Positions 20,997-29,472 of a stretch of DNA of 48,203 nt are shown one piece after another. The notes below the pieces were generated by a model. The model was not told the DNA's origin. It made no database searches and saw only the letters and a list, made by a program, of their open reading frames with translations. The translations under genes and the position numbers were made by a program. Position 1 is the stretch's first letter, and every line of letters begins with the position of its first letter. The stretch is from an uncultured Lachnospiraceae bacterium. Its GTDB lineage: Bacteria > Bacillota > Clostridia > Lachnospirales > Lachnospiraceae. The DNA is taken from assembly GCA_910586585.1 (NCBI GenBank), contig CAJUKA010000028.1, forward strand, positions 1 to 48,203. Direction: 5' to 3'.

Positions 20997-21875
20997 TTAG
21001 GCGCTTGTCCAGCGGCCGCTGGCGCCACAGGGAAGGACCAATCCATTTGAAGATACAGGAAGTCCTATTTCGGAGGCATCTACGCGACCACCAAAACGGG
21101 ATACAACTAGGGTATTTATCATATAAGCCAAAACAGCCGGCTGCAGACCTGTTGTATAAGAATTGATCAGAAAAAATAAAGGATTCGGCGTTAGAATCTG
21201 TGTAGTATGTTCCAGAAATGAATAAATGCAGTCTTCCATTTTCCAGATTTCTCCTTTGGGACCTCTGCCATAAGAAGGAGGGTCCATAATAATCGCATCG
21301 TAGGTGTTTCCACGTCGAATTTCTCGTTCTACAAATTTCATGCAGTCATCCACAAGCCATCGAATCGGAGCTTTGGACAGATTCGATGATACAGCATTTT
21401 CTTTTGCCCAGCCAACCATACCTTTTGACGCGTCTACATGAGTTGCCTGAGCGCCGGCAGCTGAAGCGCTGAGGGTTGCGCCGCCTGTGTAGGCAAAAAG
21501 ATTCAAGACTTTGATCGTTCGGTTCGGTTCTTTTTGCAAAGCGTTCTTAATAATAGAAGAAAACCAATCCCAATTTGCAGCCTGTTCTGGAAAAAGTCCC
21601 GTATGTTTAAAATTAAATGGCTTAAGATGAAATGTTAACGTTTTATATTGAATTTTCCACTCTTTAGGAAGGTCAAAAAATTCCCACTCGCCGCCGCCTT
21701 TAGAGCTTCTATGATAGTGGCCGTTTATGTGCTTCCATTCTTTTATTTTTTTGGGTGTATTCCATATTACCTGGGGATCGGGTCTGATAAGAAGATAGTC
21801 TCCCCAGCGCTCAAGTTTTTCTCCGGATGAAGTGTCAAGAACTTCATAATCGTTCCAATTGTCAGCAATCCACAT
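20997..21875 (-). CDS. Class I SAM-dependent methyltransferase, RlmI-like
   Basis: A 292-residue methyltransferase, the only clear intact gene on the minus strand. The SAM-binding loop is VLNLFAYTGGATLSASAAGA, and the catalytic-type motif is IIMDPPSYGRGPKGEIW (DPPxYG). The start region MWIADNWNDYEVLDTSSGEK with WGDYLLIRPDPQVIW is typical of a Firmicutes group related to 23S rRNA m5C methyltransferases (RlmI/RlmK type). RNA is therefore the likely substrate, but the site is unknown. I chose the ATG at 21875; the frame stays open 27 codons further upstream without a binding site, and AAAGGA lies about 12 bases before 21875. It is convergent with the Q-rich protein gene and divergent from the chemotaxis receptor. 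Confidence 0.82.
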   Translation of the reverse strand: MWIADNWNDYEVLDTSSGEKLERWGDYLLIRPDPQVIWNTPKKIKEWKHINGHYHRSSKGGGEWEFFDLPKEWKIQYKTLTFHLKPFNFKHTGLFPEQAANWDWFSSIIKNALQKEPNRTIKVLNLFAYTGGATLSASAAGAQATHVDASKGMVGWAKENAVSSNLSKAPIRWLVDDCMKFVEREIRRGNTYDAIIMDPPSYGRGPKGEIWKMEDCIYSFLEHTTQILTPNPLFFLINSYTTGLQPAVLAYMINTLVVSRFGGRVDASEIGLPVSSNGLVLPCGASGRWTSA

Positions 21876-22009
21876 AGATAAAGGTATCCTTTCTATATAT
21901 ATTAAAACATAATTTAGATTATCTGCATAATATTCTAATACAAAATTATCAGCCATTCAAATGATTTTTGCGTACTGTTACCAATAATGCTATATTAGAT
22001 ACAATTTAG

Positions 22010-22038
22010 TTGAACAAAGAATTAAAAGGGCGTATAAT
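22010..22038 (+). promoter_or_regulatory. Promoter for the chemotaxis receptor
   Basis: TTGAAC (22010-22015) and a perfect TATAAT (22033-22038) are 17 bp apart. It looks like a sigma-A promoter rather than the sigma-D type often used for chemotaxis genes. Confidence 0.7.
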
Positions 22039-22118
22039 AGAAACGCAATAATAATTGCTTCAGAGTATCTTTGTGACTGATATTATAGGAGTACATAAAA
22101 ATTAAAGGAGGAGAGAGT

Positions 22119-23810
22119 ATGTTTGAGAATCTAAAAATATCAGAAAGGCTTAGTAAGTCATATCTAATTGTAACAGGCTTGACAGGGGTAGCGGCGCTTA
22201 TCGGTGTTGTTGTTATGATTATTTTATCGACGCAGTATTCACGGGCATTGGTCCAATATGGTTTTTCGCAGGGCGATATAGGAAAAGCCATGGTGGTATT
22301 TGCAGATACAAGATCGGCAACACGTGCGATTATCGGTTATGATGATGAAGAGACAGTTAATAAGCTGTTGACAGTTCATGATGAGAAAAAAGCCGCCTTT
22401 GAACAATATTTTGAAACGATCAAGAAAACCCTGACAACAGCTAAAGAACAGAAAATGTATGAGGATATGCTTGATGACATTCAGGAGTACTGGGATTTGG
22501 AAGCGCGAATATTGGAAATGGGAACATCTGGAGACAAAGAAATATTAGGTCAGGCACAAGATCTTGCAGTGACAGAACTGACAGCGCTCTATGATACTGT
22601 TTATGCCAGAATGGCAGAACTGCTGGACTATAATGTAGACAAAGGAAATACATTATCTGTCGTTTTATCAACGCTTAGTATTGTATTATCAATCGTAGTC
22701 GTTTTGATTATTGCGTTTGCGACAGTATTTGCACTTCGGCTTGGCAAAAAGATTGCAAGTGGAATTGTCACGCCAATGAATGCAATGATTGAACGGTTTA
22801 AAACATTTGCAAAGGGAGATTTATCTTCTCCATTTCCGGAGGTTAAGAGTAAAGATGAAATAGCGGAAATGGTGCAGGAAGCCAGCGATATGGCGTCAAA
22901 CATGAATCTTATAATCAATGACGCGGGAGAAATTCTTGGCAGTATGGCAGAGGGCAACTATGTTATCCAAACAAAGGTTGAGGATAAATATACAGGAGAA
23001 TTTGAAAAGCTTCTCACAGCAATGCGTAAAACGCGCGATCAGATGAAAAAGACGCTTCAGGCAATTGATGATGCATCAAACCAAGTATCTGCTGGAGCAT
23101 CGAATTTAGCAGAGGCATCACAGAGTCTAGCAGAAGGAGCAACCGACCAGGCGGGGGCGGTAGAAGAGATTCAGGCAACGGTCACAACGATAACAGAAAA
23201 TATTCAGGCATTTGCAAATTATGCATTGGAATCCTACAATCAGGCAAAAAAATATTCTGATGAAGCTGCCAATAGCCGCGAGGAGATGAAGGCAATGGTG
23301 GAAGCTATGAATCGTATTAATGAAACTTCAAGAAAGATTGAGAATATTATTTCGGAGATTGAGGATATTGCATCGCAGACAAATTTACTTTCTTTAAATG
23401 CATCCATTGAGGCGGCAAGAGCAGGGGAGGCAGGACGAGGATTCTCTGTGGTTGCAGACCAGATTCGACAGCTTGCAGAGCAGAGTGCTGGAGCTGCGGT
23501 GGATACCAGAGAACTGATAGAAGGATCTTTGCAAGAAATTGCGGAAGGAAACAAGGCAGCAGAACATGTGGCAGAATCCATTGTAAAAGTAGTAAATGGC
23601 GTCCAGAAAATTGCGGAATCTGCGGAACGCGCAAGGACAATGGCGGCTGAGCAGGCAGATGCGATGGAACAAGTTGATCAGGGTATTGTGCAGGTTTCAG
23701 AAATCGTGCAGTCCAATTCAGCGAGTGCAGAAGAATCTTCTGCGACAAGCGAAGAGTTGTCCGCACAGGCAATTACATTAAATGAATTAATCGGCCAGTT
23801 TGTACTATAA
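22119..23810 (+). CDS. Methyl-accepting chemotaxis protein
   Basis: A 563-residue transmembrane receptor. TM1 lies at about 16-38 (LIVTGLTGVAALIGVVVMII) and TM2 at about 178-207; the roughly 140 residues between them are helical and fit a four-helix-bundle sensor. A HAMP domain follows (about 208-265) and then the long cytoplasmic coiled coil, whose tip IEDIASQTNLLSLNASIEAA at about 415-447 is the CheA/CheW contact site. There is no C-terminal pentapeptide tether for CheR. The ligand is unknown. It has its own promoter and a strong terminator; no other chemotaxis gene lies in the window. ATG 22119 follows AAAGGAGGAG. Confidence 0.94.
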   Translation: MFENLKISERLSKSYLIVTGLTGVAALIGVVVMIILSTQYSRALVQYGFSQGDIGKAMVVFADTRSATRAIIGYDDEETVNKLLTVHDEKKAAFEQYFETIKKTLTTAKEQKMYEDMLDDIQEYWDLEARILEMGTSGDKEILGQAQDLAVTELTALYDTVYARMAELLDYNVDKGNTLSVVLSTLSIVLSIVVVLIIAFATVFALRLGKKIASGIVTPMNAMIERFKTFAKGDLSSPFPEVKSKDEIAEMVQEASDMASNMNLIINDAGEILGSMAEGNYVIQTKVEDKYTGEFEKLLTAMRKTRDQMKKTLQAIDDASNQVSAGASNLAEASQSLAEGATDQAGAVEEIQATVTTITENIQAFANYALESYNQAKKYSDEAANSREEMKAMVEAMNRINETSRKIENIISEIEDIASQTNLLSLNASIEAARAGEAGRGFSVVADQIRQLAEQSAGAAVDTRELIEGSLQEIAEGNKAAEHVAESIVKVVNGVQKIAESAERARTMAAEQADAMEQVDQGIVQVSEIVQSNSASAEESSATSEELSAQAITLNELIGQFVL

Positions 23811-23816
23811 TGGCAT

Positions 23817-23878
23817 AAAAACATCTGTCTAAGAGAACTGATACTGAAATCAGACTTTTTGGACAGATGTTTTGTATT
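23817..23878 (+). terminator. Intrinsic terminator after the chemotaxis receptor
   Basis: The 12-bp perfect stem AAAACATCTGTC (23818-23829) with GACAGATGTTTT (23862-23873) encloses a CTGAT/ATCAG hairpin. Confidence 0.8.
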
Positions 23879-24003
23879 GTTATGGTTCAGACCACACTAC
23901 GTATTTGTCATACAATGTCGGGCCCAGTATCTCAATGCCTGATTTGCGGCATTTTGCGTGGAGTATTGTATTAAAAAAAATACAATGTGAGAGAAAAAAA
24001 GTC

Positions 24004-24032
24004 TTGCAATACCAATAATGCTGGGATATACT
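24004..24032 (+). promoter_or_regulatory. Main promoter of the S10 ribosomal operon
   Basis: TTGCAA (24004-24009) and TATACT (24027-24032) are 17 bp apart. Transcription from about 24039 gives a leader of roughly 257 bases before rpsJ. Confidence 0.65.
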
Positions 24033-24138
24033 ATTAATTGCTGTGGCATGATAGCGATGAAACGTGAGGTTGCTGTTCTGGTGAAAAGATAAAACAGGAC
24101 AGGTTTTCCGCGGAGCGAATGTCAAGTTAGGAAACTGG

Positions 24139-24293
24139 CGACAAGTCACTGTACAAAGTAATAAATTGTGTGTAAGAATGCGGCGTAAGCAGAGATGCTT
24201 TGAAGAAAGAAGAAGCATGACACACACGGAAGAGTGTACAGTCACCGCTTGTCGTACTTATGAATAAAAAGTGCGAAAAGGAGGCGACTTTTT
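24139..24293 (+). promoter_or_regulatory. Structured S10-operon leader RNA candidate
   Basis: Nested pairings close a long domain: CGACAAG (24139-24145) with CTTGTCG (24248-24254), ACTGTACA (24148-24155) with TGTACAGT (24235-24242), GTGTGT (24168-24173) with ACACAC (24220-24225), and ATGCTT (24195-24200) with AAGCAT (24213-24218). A separate AAAAAGT/ACTTTTT stem (24266-24272 with 24287-24293) presents the rpsJ ribosome binding site in its loop. This suggests feedback control of the operon by a ribosomal protein. It is not the enterobacterial L4-type leader as far as I can tell. Confidence 0.5.
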
Positions 24294-24295
24294 TT

Positions 24296-24613
24296 ATGGC
24301 AAGTCAGGTAATGAGAATTACATTAAAAGCTTATGATCATCAGTTGGTTGATGCATCTGCCAAAAAAATAATTGAAACAGTAAAGAAAAACGGATCACAG
24401 GTGAGCGGACCAGTTCCTCTTCCTACAAAGAAAGAGGTTGTGACAATACTTAGGGCAGTTCACAAATATAAAGATTCCAGAGAGCAGTTCGAACAGAGAA
24501 CGCATAAAAGATTGATCGATATCATTACACCGACACCAAAGACAATTGATGCATTGCAGAGATTGGAGATGCCGGCGGGTGTTTATATTGATATTAAAAT
24601 GAAAAACAAATAA
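24296..24613 (+). CDS. rpsJ: 30S ribosomal protein S10
   Basis: A 105-residue S10, first gene of the S10 operon; in the cell it belongs to the 30S head and also partners NusB in antitermination. Family features are MRITLKAYDHQLVDASAKKI at the start and GPVPLPTKKEVVTILRA in the loop that contacts 16S rRNA. I chose ATG 24296, whose GGAGG lies in a small hairpin loop 9 bases upstream; an in-frame ATG at 24260 would add a nonconserved 12-residue tail. An unusually long spacer of 131 bases precedes rplC. Confidence 0.97.
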   Translation: MASQVMRITLKAYDHQLVDASAKKIIETVKKNGSQVSGPVPLPTKKEVVTILRAVHKYKDSREQFEQRTHKRLIDIITPTPKTIDALQRLEMPAGVYIDIKMKNK

Positions 24614-24705
24614 GCCTTCTACTAGTATGAGCGTTATAACAATGTACAAAGTAACGTTCCGCTGTAGAACAAACGTAACAGTTCGGCGCAGTGTGAGCTG
24701 CTGGT

Positions 24706-24731
24706 TTTTGATGAACTGCTACGCATCAAAA
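24706..24731 (+). promoter_or_regulatory. Hairpin immediately before the rplC ribosome binding site
   Basis: TTTTGATG (24706-24713) pairs perfectly with CATCAAAA (24724-24731), ending one base before TGGAGG. It sits in the 131-base rpsJ-rplC spacer and could influence rplC initiation or mRNA processing. Confidence 0.45.
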
Positions 24732-24744
24732 TGGAGGTAAGAAA

Positions 24745-25428
24745 ATGAAGAAAGCTATATTGGCTACGAAAGTCGGAATGACTCAAATCTTCAATGAAGA
24801 TGGTTCGCTGATTCCTGTCACTGTGCTTCAGGCAGGGCCATGTGTAGTAACACAGGTGAAGACAGAGGAAAATGATGGTTACAAGGCAGTTCAGGTAGGC
24901 TTTGTAGATAAGAAGGACAGAATTGTTAACAAGGATAAGGGCGGAAAGAAAGAAATTATCCACAGACATGGTGTTAACAAGGCCCTCAAAGGTCATTTTG
25001 GAAAAGCGGGTGTTTCTTCTAAGAGATTTTTGAGAGAGTTTAAATTTGAGAATGCAGATGAGTATGCATTGGGAAATGAAATTAAAGCGGATATCTTTGC
25101 AGTTGGAGATAAAATTGATGCATCTGCGATTTCTAAAGGAAAAGGATTCCAGGGTGCAATCAAGCGTCATGGTCAGCACAGAGGACCTATGACACATGGT
25201 TCTAAATTCCATCGCCATCAGGGTTCGAATGGTGCCTGCTCTTCACCGAGCCGCGTATTTAAGGGCAAAGGGATGCCTGGGCATATGGGCTGTGTGAAAG
25301 TTACAGTTCAGAATCTTGAGGTTGTAAGAGTTGATGCAGAAAAGAATCTGCTTTTGGTAAGAGGTTCTGTACCAGGACCAAAGAAAGCATTGGTAACACT
25401 TAAAGAAACAACCAAAGCAGGTGTGTAA
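24745..25428 (+). CDS. rplC: 50S ribosomal protein L3
   Basis: A 227-residue L3, an early assembly protein that contacts the peptidyl transferase region. The N-terminal MKKAILATKVGMTQIFNEDG and the central KGKGFQGAIKRHGQHRGPMT loop with the conserved Gln that is methylated in some bacteria are intact. It is about 15 residues longer than the common 209-215, due to the segment around residues 50-75 and the tail. ATG follows ATGGAGG. Next is rplD after 44 bases. Confidence 0.97.
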   Translation: MKKAILATKVGMTQIFNEDGSLIPVTVLQAGPCVVTQVKTEENDGYKAVQVGFVDKKDRIVNKDKGGKKEIIHRHGVNKALKGHFGKAGVSSKRFLREFKFENADEYALGNEIKADIFAVGDKIDASAISKGKGFQGAIKRHGQHRGPMTHGSKFHRHQGSNGACSSPSRVFKGKGMPGHMGCVKVTVQNLEVVRVDAEKNLLLVRGSVPGPKKALVTLKETTKAGV

Positions 25429-25472
25429 AAAAGTGGTTCGCAAAATAGGCGGACGAAAGGAGGACCATACAG

Positions 25473-26096
25473 ATGGCGACAAAAGTATCTGTTTATAATA
25501 TGGAAGGCAAGGAAGTTGAGACTATCGACTTAAGCGATGCTGTCTTTGGTGTTGAAGTGAATGAGCACCTAGTACACATGGCAGTCGTTCAGCAGCTTGC
25601 AAATAAGCGTCAAGGTACGCAAAAAGCAAAGACACGTTCTGAAGTGTCTGGCGGCGGAAGAAAACCCTGGAGACAAAAGGGAACTGGACATGCAAGACAA
25701 GGATCTACAAGATCTCCACAGTGGAAAGGCGGTGGCGTCGTATTTGCTCCGGTTCCAAGAGATTATTCATTCAAAATGAACAAAAAAGAGAAGAGAGCAG
25801 CACTCAAGTCTGCACTGACAAGCAGAGTTTTAGATGATAAACTTATCGTGATTGACGAACTGCGGTTTAATGAGATTAAGACAAAGAATTTCAAGAAGGT
25901 AATGGATAACTTAAATGTGGCAAAAGCTTATGTGGTTATCAATGAGAATGATGAAAAGGTAGTTTTGTCTGCAAGAAATCTTCCCAATGTTCAGACCGCA
26001 TTGACAAGTACAATCAATGTATATGATATTATGAAGGGCGGCACAGTAATCCTCACAAAGGATGCTTTAAAGACAATAGAGGAGGTGTATGCATAA
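25473..26096 (+). CDS. rplD: 50S ribosomal protein L4
   Basis: A 207-residue L4. The extended loop that lines the exit tunnel (GGGRKPWRQKGTGHARQGST) is complete; macrolide-resistance changes occur in this loop in other bacteria and none is evident. In gamma-proteobacteria L4 represses this operon; in Firmicutes that is not established. ATG lies behind AAAGGAGG. The stop overlaps the rplW start by one base (TAATG), implying coupled translation. Confidence 0.97.
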   Translation: MATKVSVYNMEGKEVETIDLSDAVFGVEVNEHLVHMAVVQQLANKRQGTQKAKTRSEVSGGGRKPWRQKGTGHARQGSTRSPQWKGGGVVFAPVPRDYSFKMNKKEKRAALKSALTSRVLDDKLIVIDELRFNEIKTKNFKKVMDNLNVAKAYVVINENDEKVVLSARNLPNVQTALTSTINVYDIMKGGTVILTKDALKTIEEVYA

Positions 26097-26395
26097 TGGC
26101 AGATATCAAGTATTATGACGTAATCCTTAAGCCGGTCATCACCGAGAAGAGCATGTTTTTTATGGGAGACAAGAAATACACTTTTTTGGTTCATCCAGAG
26201 GCAAACAAGTCTCAAATCAAAGAAGCTGTTGAAAAAATGTTCGAGGGAACAAAAGTTGAGAAAGTTAATACAATGAACATTATGGGCAAGACTAAGAGAC
26301 GCGGAACGGTTTATGGAAAGACAGCAAAGACAAAGAAAGCAATTGTAAAGCTGACAGAAGACAGCAAAGATATTGAGATTTTCTCAGGTCTGTAA
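26096..26395 (+). CDS. rplW: 50S ribosomal protein L23
   Basis: A 99-residue L23 that sits at the tunnel exit and docks trigger factor and SRP. The start is MADIKYYDVILKPVITEKSM, where VITEKS is the family motif; VNTMNIMGKTKRRG is the loop region. Its ATG overlaps the rplD stop. A 70-base spacer follows before rplB. Confidence 0.97.
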   Translation: MADIKYYDVILKPVITEKSMFFMGDKKYTFLVHPEANKSQIKEAVEKMFEGTKVEKVNTMNIMGKTKRRGTVYGKTAKTKKAIVKLTEDSKDIEIFSGL

Positions 26396-26465
26396 AGACA
26401 AAAAGAAATTCTTGAATCAAACCATAAACAGTATGAACAAATAAAATAGAAAAGGAGAAATGATT

Positions 26466-27308
26466 ATGGGAATCAAGACATATAACCCGTATACACCTTC
26501 CAGAAGAAATATGACTAGCTCAGATTTCTCTGAGATTACAAAGAAAACTCCTGAAAAGTCTCTTTGTGAATCCAAGAAGAAACATGCTGGACGAAACAAT
26601 CAGGGTAAGATTACTGTCAGACACCGTGGCGGTGGAAACAGACGTAAATATAGAATTATTGATTTTAAGAGAAATAAAGATGGTGTAGCAGCAAAAGTTG
26701 TAGGTATTGAGTACGATCCAAACAGAAGCGCGAACATCGCATTAATTTGCTATGAGGATGGACAGAAAGCATACATCCTTGCACCAGAAGGCTTGACAAA
26801 CGGCATGAAGGTTATGAATGGACCACATGCAGAGATTCGAGTTGGAAACTGCCTGCCGCTTTCCGATATACCGGTTGGTACCAATATTCACAATATTGAG
26901 CTGTACCCAGGCAGAGGTGGACAGCTTGTACGTTCCGCAGGAAACAGTGCACAGCTTATGGCAAAAGAAGGAAAGTATGCAACACTCAGACTTCCTTCCG
27001 GTGAAATGAGAATGGTGCCGATTAATTGCAGAGCATCAATTGGTTCTGTAGGCAATGGAGATCACAATCTTATTAAAGTTGGTAAGGCAGGACGCAAACG
27101 CCATATGGGTATCAGACCTACAGTCCGCGGTTCTGTTATGAACCCGAATGACCATCCACACGGCGGTGGTGAAGGCAAGACTGGAATCGGTAGACCAGGA
27201 CCATCTACACCATGGGGCAAGCCGGCACTTGGCTTAAAGACGAGAAGGAATAAGAAAGCTTCTGACAAACTTATCGTAAGAAGAAGAGACGGCAGAGCGA
27301 TTAAATAA
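26466..27308 (+). CDS. rplB: 50S ribosomal protein L2
   Basis: A 280-residue L2, required for subunit association and peptidyl transfer. The HRGGGNRRKYRIIDFKRNKD N-terminal domain, SH3-like core, and the C-terminal MNPNDHPHGGGEGKTGIGRP with the functionally important His are all present. I chose ATG 26466 (GIKTYNPYTPSRR start), nine bases after GGAG; ATG 26460 is too close to the binding site. The following spacer to rpsS is 151 bases and structured. Confidence 0.97.
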   Translation: MGIKTYNPYTPSRRNMTSSDFSEITKKTPEKSLCESKKKHAGRNNQGKITVRHRGGGNRRKYRIIDFKRNKDGVAAKVVGIEYDPNRSANIALICYEDGQKAYILAPEGLTNGMKVMNGPHAEIRVGNCLPLSDIPVGTNIHNIELYPGRGGQLVRSAGNSAQLMAKEGKYATLRLPSGEMRMVPINCRASIGSVGNGDHNLIKVGKAGRKRHMGIRPTVRGSVMNPNDHPHGGGEGKTGIGRPGPSTPWGKPALGLKTRRNKKASDKLIVRRRDGRAIK

Positions 27309-27317
27309 AATGGCGGC

Positions 27318-27418
27318 AGGGCGATTCGTCAAAAAAATCGCTCTGTGATCAGATAACAGTTTATTGATTAAAAGGAGAAAGTTTCCTCTGCTCGCAGAGA
27401 GCATATACCATGCGAGCA
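27318..27418 (+). promoter_or_regulatory. Hairpins in the rplB-rpsS spacer
   Basis: AGGGCGATT (27318-27326) pairs with AATCGCTCT (27336-27344, one wobble), and TGCTCGCA (27389-27396) pairs perfectly with TGCGAGCA (27411-27418). No ORF fits the spacer. Possible roles are RNA processing or protein binding; none is proven. Confidence 0.4.
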
Positions 27419-27459
27419 CGGCGGTATTTTTCTCTGAAAAAACAAGGAGGAATTACCTA

Positions 27460-27741
27460 ATGGCAAGGTCATTAAAAAAGGGTCCTTTCGCAGATGTAAG
27501 CCTTTTGAAAAAGGTTGATGCAATGAATGCGTCAGGAAATAAATCAGTAATTAAGACATGGTCACGTCGTTCTACAATTTTCCCTTCATTTGTAGGTCAT
27601 ACAATTGCAGTTCATGACGGAAGAAAACATGTGCCTGTATATGTAACAGAAGATATGGTTGGACATAAGCTTGGTGAATTCGTTGCAACCAGAACCTATA
27701 GAGGACATGGCAAGGACGAAAAGAAATCAAAAGTAAAGTAA
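27460..27741 (+). CDS. rpsS: 30S ribosomal protein S19
   Basis: A 93-residue S19, which forms a head complex with S13. The sequence MARSLKKGPFADVSLLKKVD and the C-terminal TRTYRGHGKDEKK are diagnostic. ATG 27460 follows AAGGAGG; the frame is open upstream but without homology. rplV follows after 22 bases with its own AAGGAGG. Confidence 0.97.
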   Translation: MARSLKKGPFADVSLLKKVDAMNASGNKSVIKTWSRRSTIFPSFVGHTIAVHDGRKHVPVYVTEDMVGHKLGEFVATRTYRGHGKDEKKSKVK

Positions 27742-27763
27742 TCAGTTGAAAGGAGGTTCAACC

Positions 27764-28156
27764 ATGGCAGAAAAATATAGCAGAACGAATTATAAGAGAA
27801 AGAGAAATGCAGAAAATAGAGAAACAAGACCATCCGCAAAGCTTTCTTATGCTAGAGTGTCTGTACAGAAGGCATGCTTTGTGTTAGATGCAATCAGAGG
27901 CAAAGATGTTCAGACAGCTTTGGGAATTTTGGCATATAACCCAAGATATGCGTCTAGTATTATAAAAAAGCTTTTGGAGTCGGCAATCGCCAATGCAGAG
28001 AACAACAATGGTATGAACGCTGAGAACCTTTATATCGCAGAGTGTTATGCAAATAAAGGGCCTACAATGAAGAGAATAAGACCAAGAGCACAGGGCAGAG
28101 CTTATAGAATTGAAAAAAGAATGAGCCACATTACAATCGTGCTTGACGAGAGATAG
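27764..28156 (+). CDS. rplV: 50S ribosomal protein L22
   Basis: A 130-residue L22 whose beta-hairpin lines the exit tunnel. SYARVSVQKACFVLDAIRGK and the hairpin GPTMKRIRPRAQGRAYRIEK are intact. The N-terminus carries an extra basic stretch of about 20 residues (YSRTNYKRKRNAENRETRPS) compared with the short E. coli form, common in clostridia. ATG 27764 follows AAAGGAGG. Confidence 0.97.
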   Translation: MAEKYSRTNYKRKRNAENRETRPSAKLSYARVSVQKACFVLDAIRGKDVQTALGILAYNPRYASSIIKKLLESAIANAENNNGMNAENLYIAECYANKGPTMKRIRPRAQGRAYRIEKRMSHITIVLDER

Positions 28157-28166
28157 GAGGAAAAAG

Positions 28167-28823
28167 ATGGGACAGAAAGTTAATCCTCATGGACTGAGAG
28201 TCGGCGTTATTAAAGATTGGGATTCAAAATGGTATGCGGATGCTGATTTCGCTGACTACTTAGTAGAAGATTATAATATCAGAAAGTTTTTAAAGAAAAA
28301 ATTGTTCAGCGCAGGTGTTTCAAAAATTGAGATTGAGAGAGCATCTGACAGAGTAAAAGTGATTGTTTTCACTGCTAAGCCAGGTATCGTAATTGGTAAG
28401 GGTGGTGCAGAAATAGAGGTTACAAAGAAGGAACTTCAAAAGCTGACAGGAAAGAATGTACTTGTTGATATTAAAGAGATTAAACGGCCAGACAGAGATG
28501 CACAGTTAGTTGCTGAGAATATTGCGTTGCAGCTTGAGAACCGTGTTTCTTTCAGACGTGCTATGAAGTCTTGCATGGGCAGAACCATGAAGGCGGGTGC
28601 AATGGGCATCAAAACAGCAGTTTCAGGACGTCTGGGAGGCGCTGATATGGCTCGTACAGAATTCTACAGTGAAGGTACGATTCCTCTTCAGACACTTAGA
28701 GCAGATATTGATTATGGATTCGCAGAGGCAGATACTACCTACGGCAAATTGGGCGTAAAGGTTTGGGTCTACAAGGGCGAAGTACTTCCTACAAAGGGAA
28801 ATAAGGAAGGGAGCGATAAATAA
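28167..28823 (+). CDS. rpsC: 30S ribosomal protein S3
   Basis: A 218-residue S3 at the mRNA entry channel. The KH domain signature KPGIVIGKGGAEIEV and the helicase-related region with FRRAMKSCMGRTMKAGAMGI are present. ATG 28167 follows GGAGG. The stop overlaps the rplP start by one base. Confidence 0.97.
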   Translation: MGQKVNPHGLRVGVIKDWDSKWYADADFADYLVEDYNIRKFLKKKLFSAGVSKIEIERASDRVKVIVFTAKPGIVIGKGGAEIEVTKKELQKLTGKNVLVDIKEIKRPDRDAQLVAENIALQLENRVSFRRAMKSCMGRTMKAGAMGIKTAVSGRLGGADMARTEFYSEGTIPLQTLRADIDYGFAEADTTYGKLGVKVWVYKGEVLPTKGNKEGSDK

Positions 28824-29260
28824 TGTTAATGCCAAAAAGAGTAAAGCGTCGTAAACAGTTCCGCGGTACAATGAGAGGTAAAGCTCAAAGAGGTAATACA
28901 ATTACTTACGGTGAGTATGGTATCGTGGCAATGGAACCATGCTGGATAAAATCAAATCAGATAGAAGCAGCCCGTATTGCAATGACACGTTATATTAAGC
29001 GTGGTGGTAAGGTATGGATTAAAATTTTCCCTGATAAGCCAGTGACAGCAAAACCTGCTGAAACGCGAATGGGTTCAGGAAAAGGAACACTTGAATATTG
29101 GGTAGCAGTAGTAAAACCCGGTCGTGTAATGTTTGAAATCAGCGGAGTCGCTGAAGATATAGCAAAAGAAGCGTTACGTCTTGCAACACATAAGCTCCCT
29201 TGCAAGTGCAAGATTGTTTCTAAAGCAGATTTGGAAGGCGGTGCAGTAAATGAAAACTAA
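28823..29260 (+). CDS. rplP: 50S ribosomal protein L16
   Basis: A 145-residue L16 that positions the A-site tRNA acceptor arm. MLMPKRVKRRKQFRGTMRGK and the conserved loop AETRMGSGKGTLEYWVA are intact, including the Arg hydroxylated in some species. The start overlaps rpsC and the end overlaps rpmC by 11 bases, so rpsC-rplP-rpmC should be translationally coupled. Confidence 0.97.
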   Translation: MLMPKRVKRRKQFRGTMRGKAQRGNTITYGEYGIVAMEPCWIKSNQIEAARIAMTRYIKRGGKVWIKIFPDKPVTAKPAETRMGSGKGTLEYWVAVVKPGRVMFEISGVAEDIAKEALRLATHKLPCKCKIVSKADLEGGAVNEN

Positions 29261-29459
29261 TAAGTATGTAGAAGATTTAAGATCCAAATCAGCTACAGAA
29301 TTAGCACAGGAATTAGTAGCTGCAAAAAAGGAACTTTTCAATTTGAGATTTCAGAATGCAACAAATCAGTTACAGAATACAGCGAGAATTAAAGAAGTAA
29401 GAAAGAATATTGCCAGAATTCAGACTGTGATAACTGCAAAAAATAAAAACGTAGAGTAG
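29250..29459 (+). CDS. rpmC: 50S ribosomal protein L29
   Basis: A 69-residue two-helix L29 next to the exit tunnel. The diagnostic core is ELAQELVAAKKELFNLRFQN and the tail NIARIQTVI. It starts at ATG 29250 inside the end of rplP, with GGAAGGCGG as binding site. rpsQ follows after 13 bases. Confidence 0.95.
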   Translation: MKTNKYVEDLRSKSATELAQELVAAKKELFNLRFQNATNQLQNTARIKEVRKNIARIQTVITAKNKNVE

Positions 29460-29472
29460 GAGGAAAATTGCC

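Noticed and set aside
24260..24295. Upstream in-frame ATG extending rpsJ by 12 residues
   Set aside because: The extension is not part of S10 and lacks a binding site, while ATG 24296 has GGAGG.
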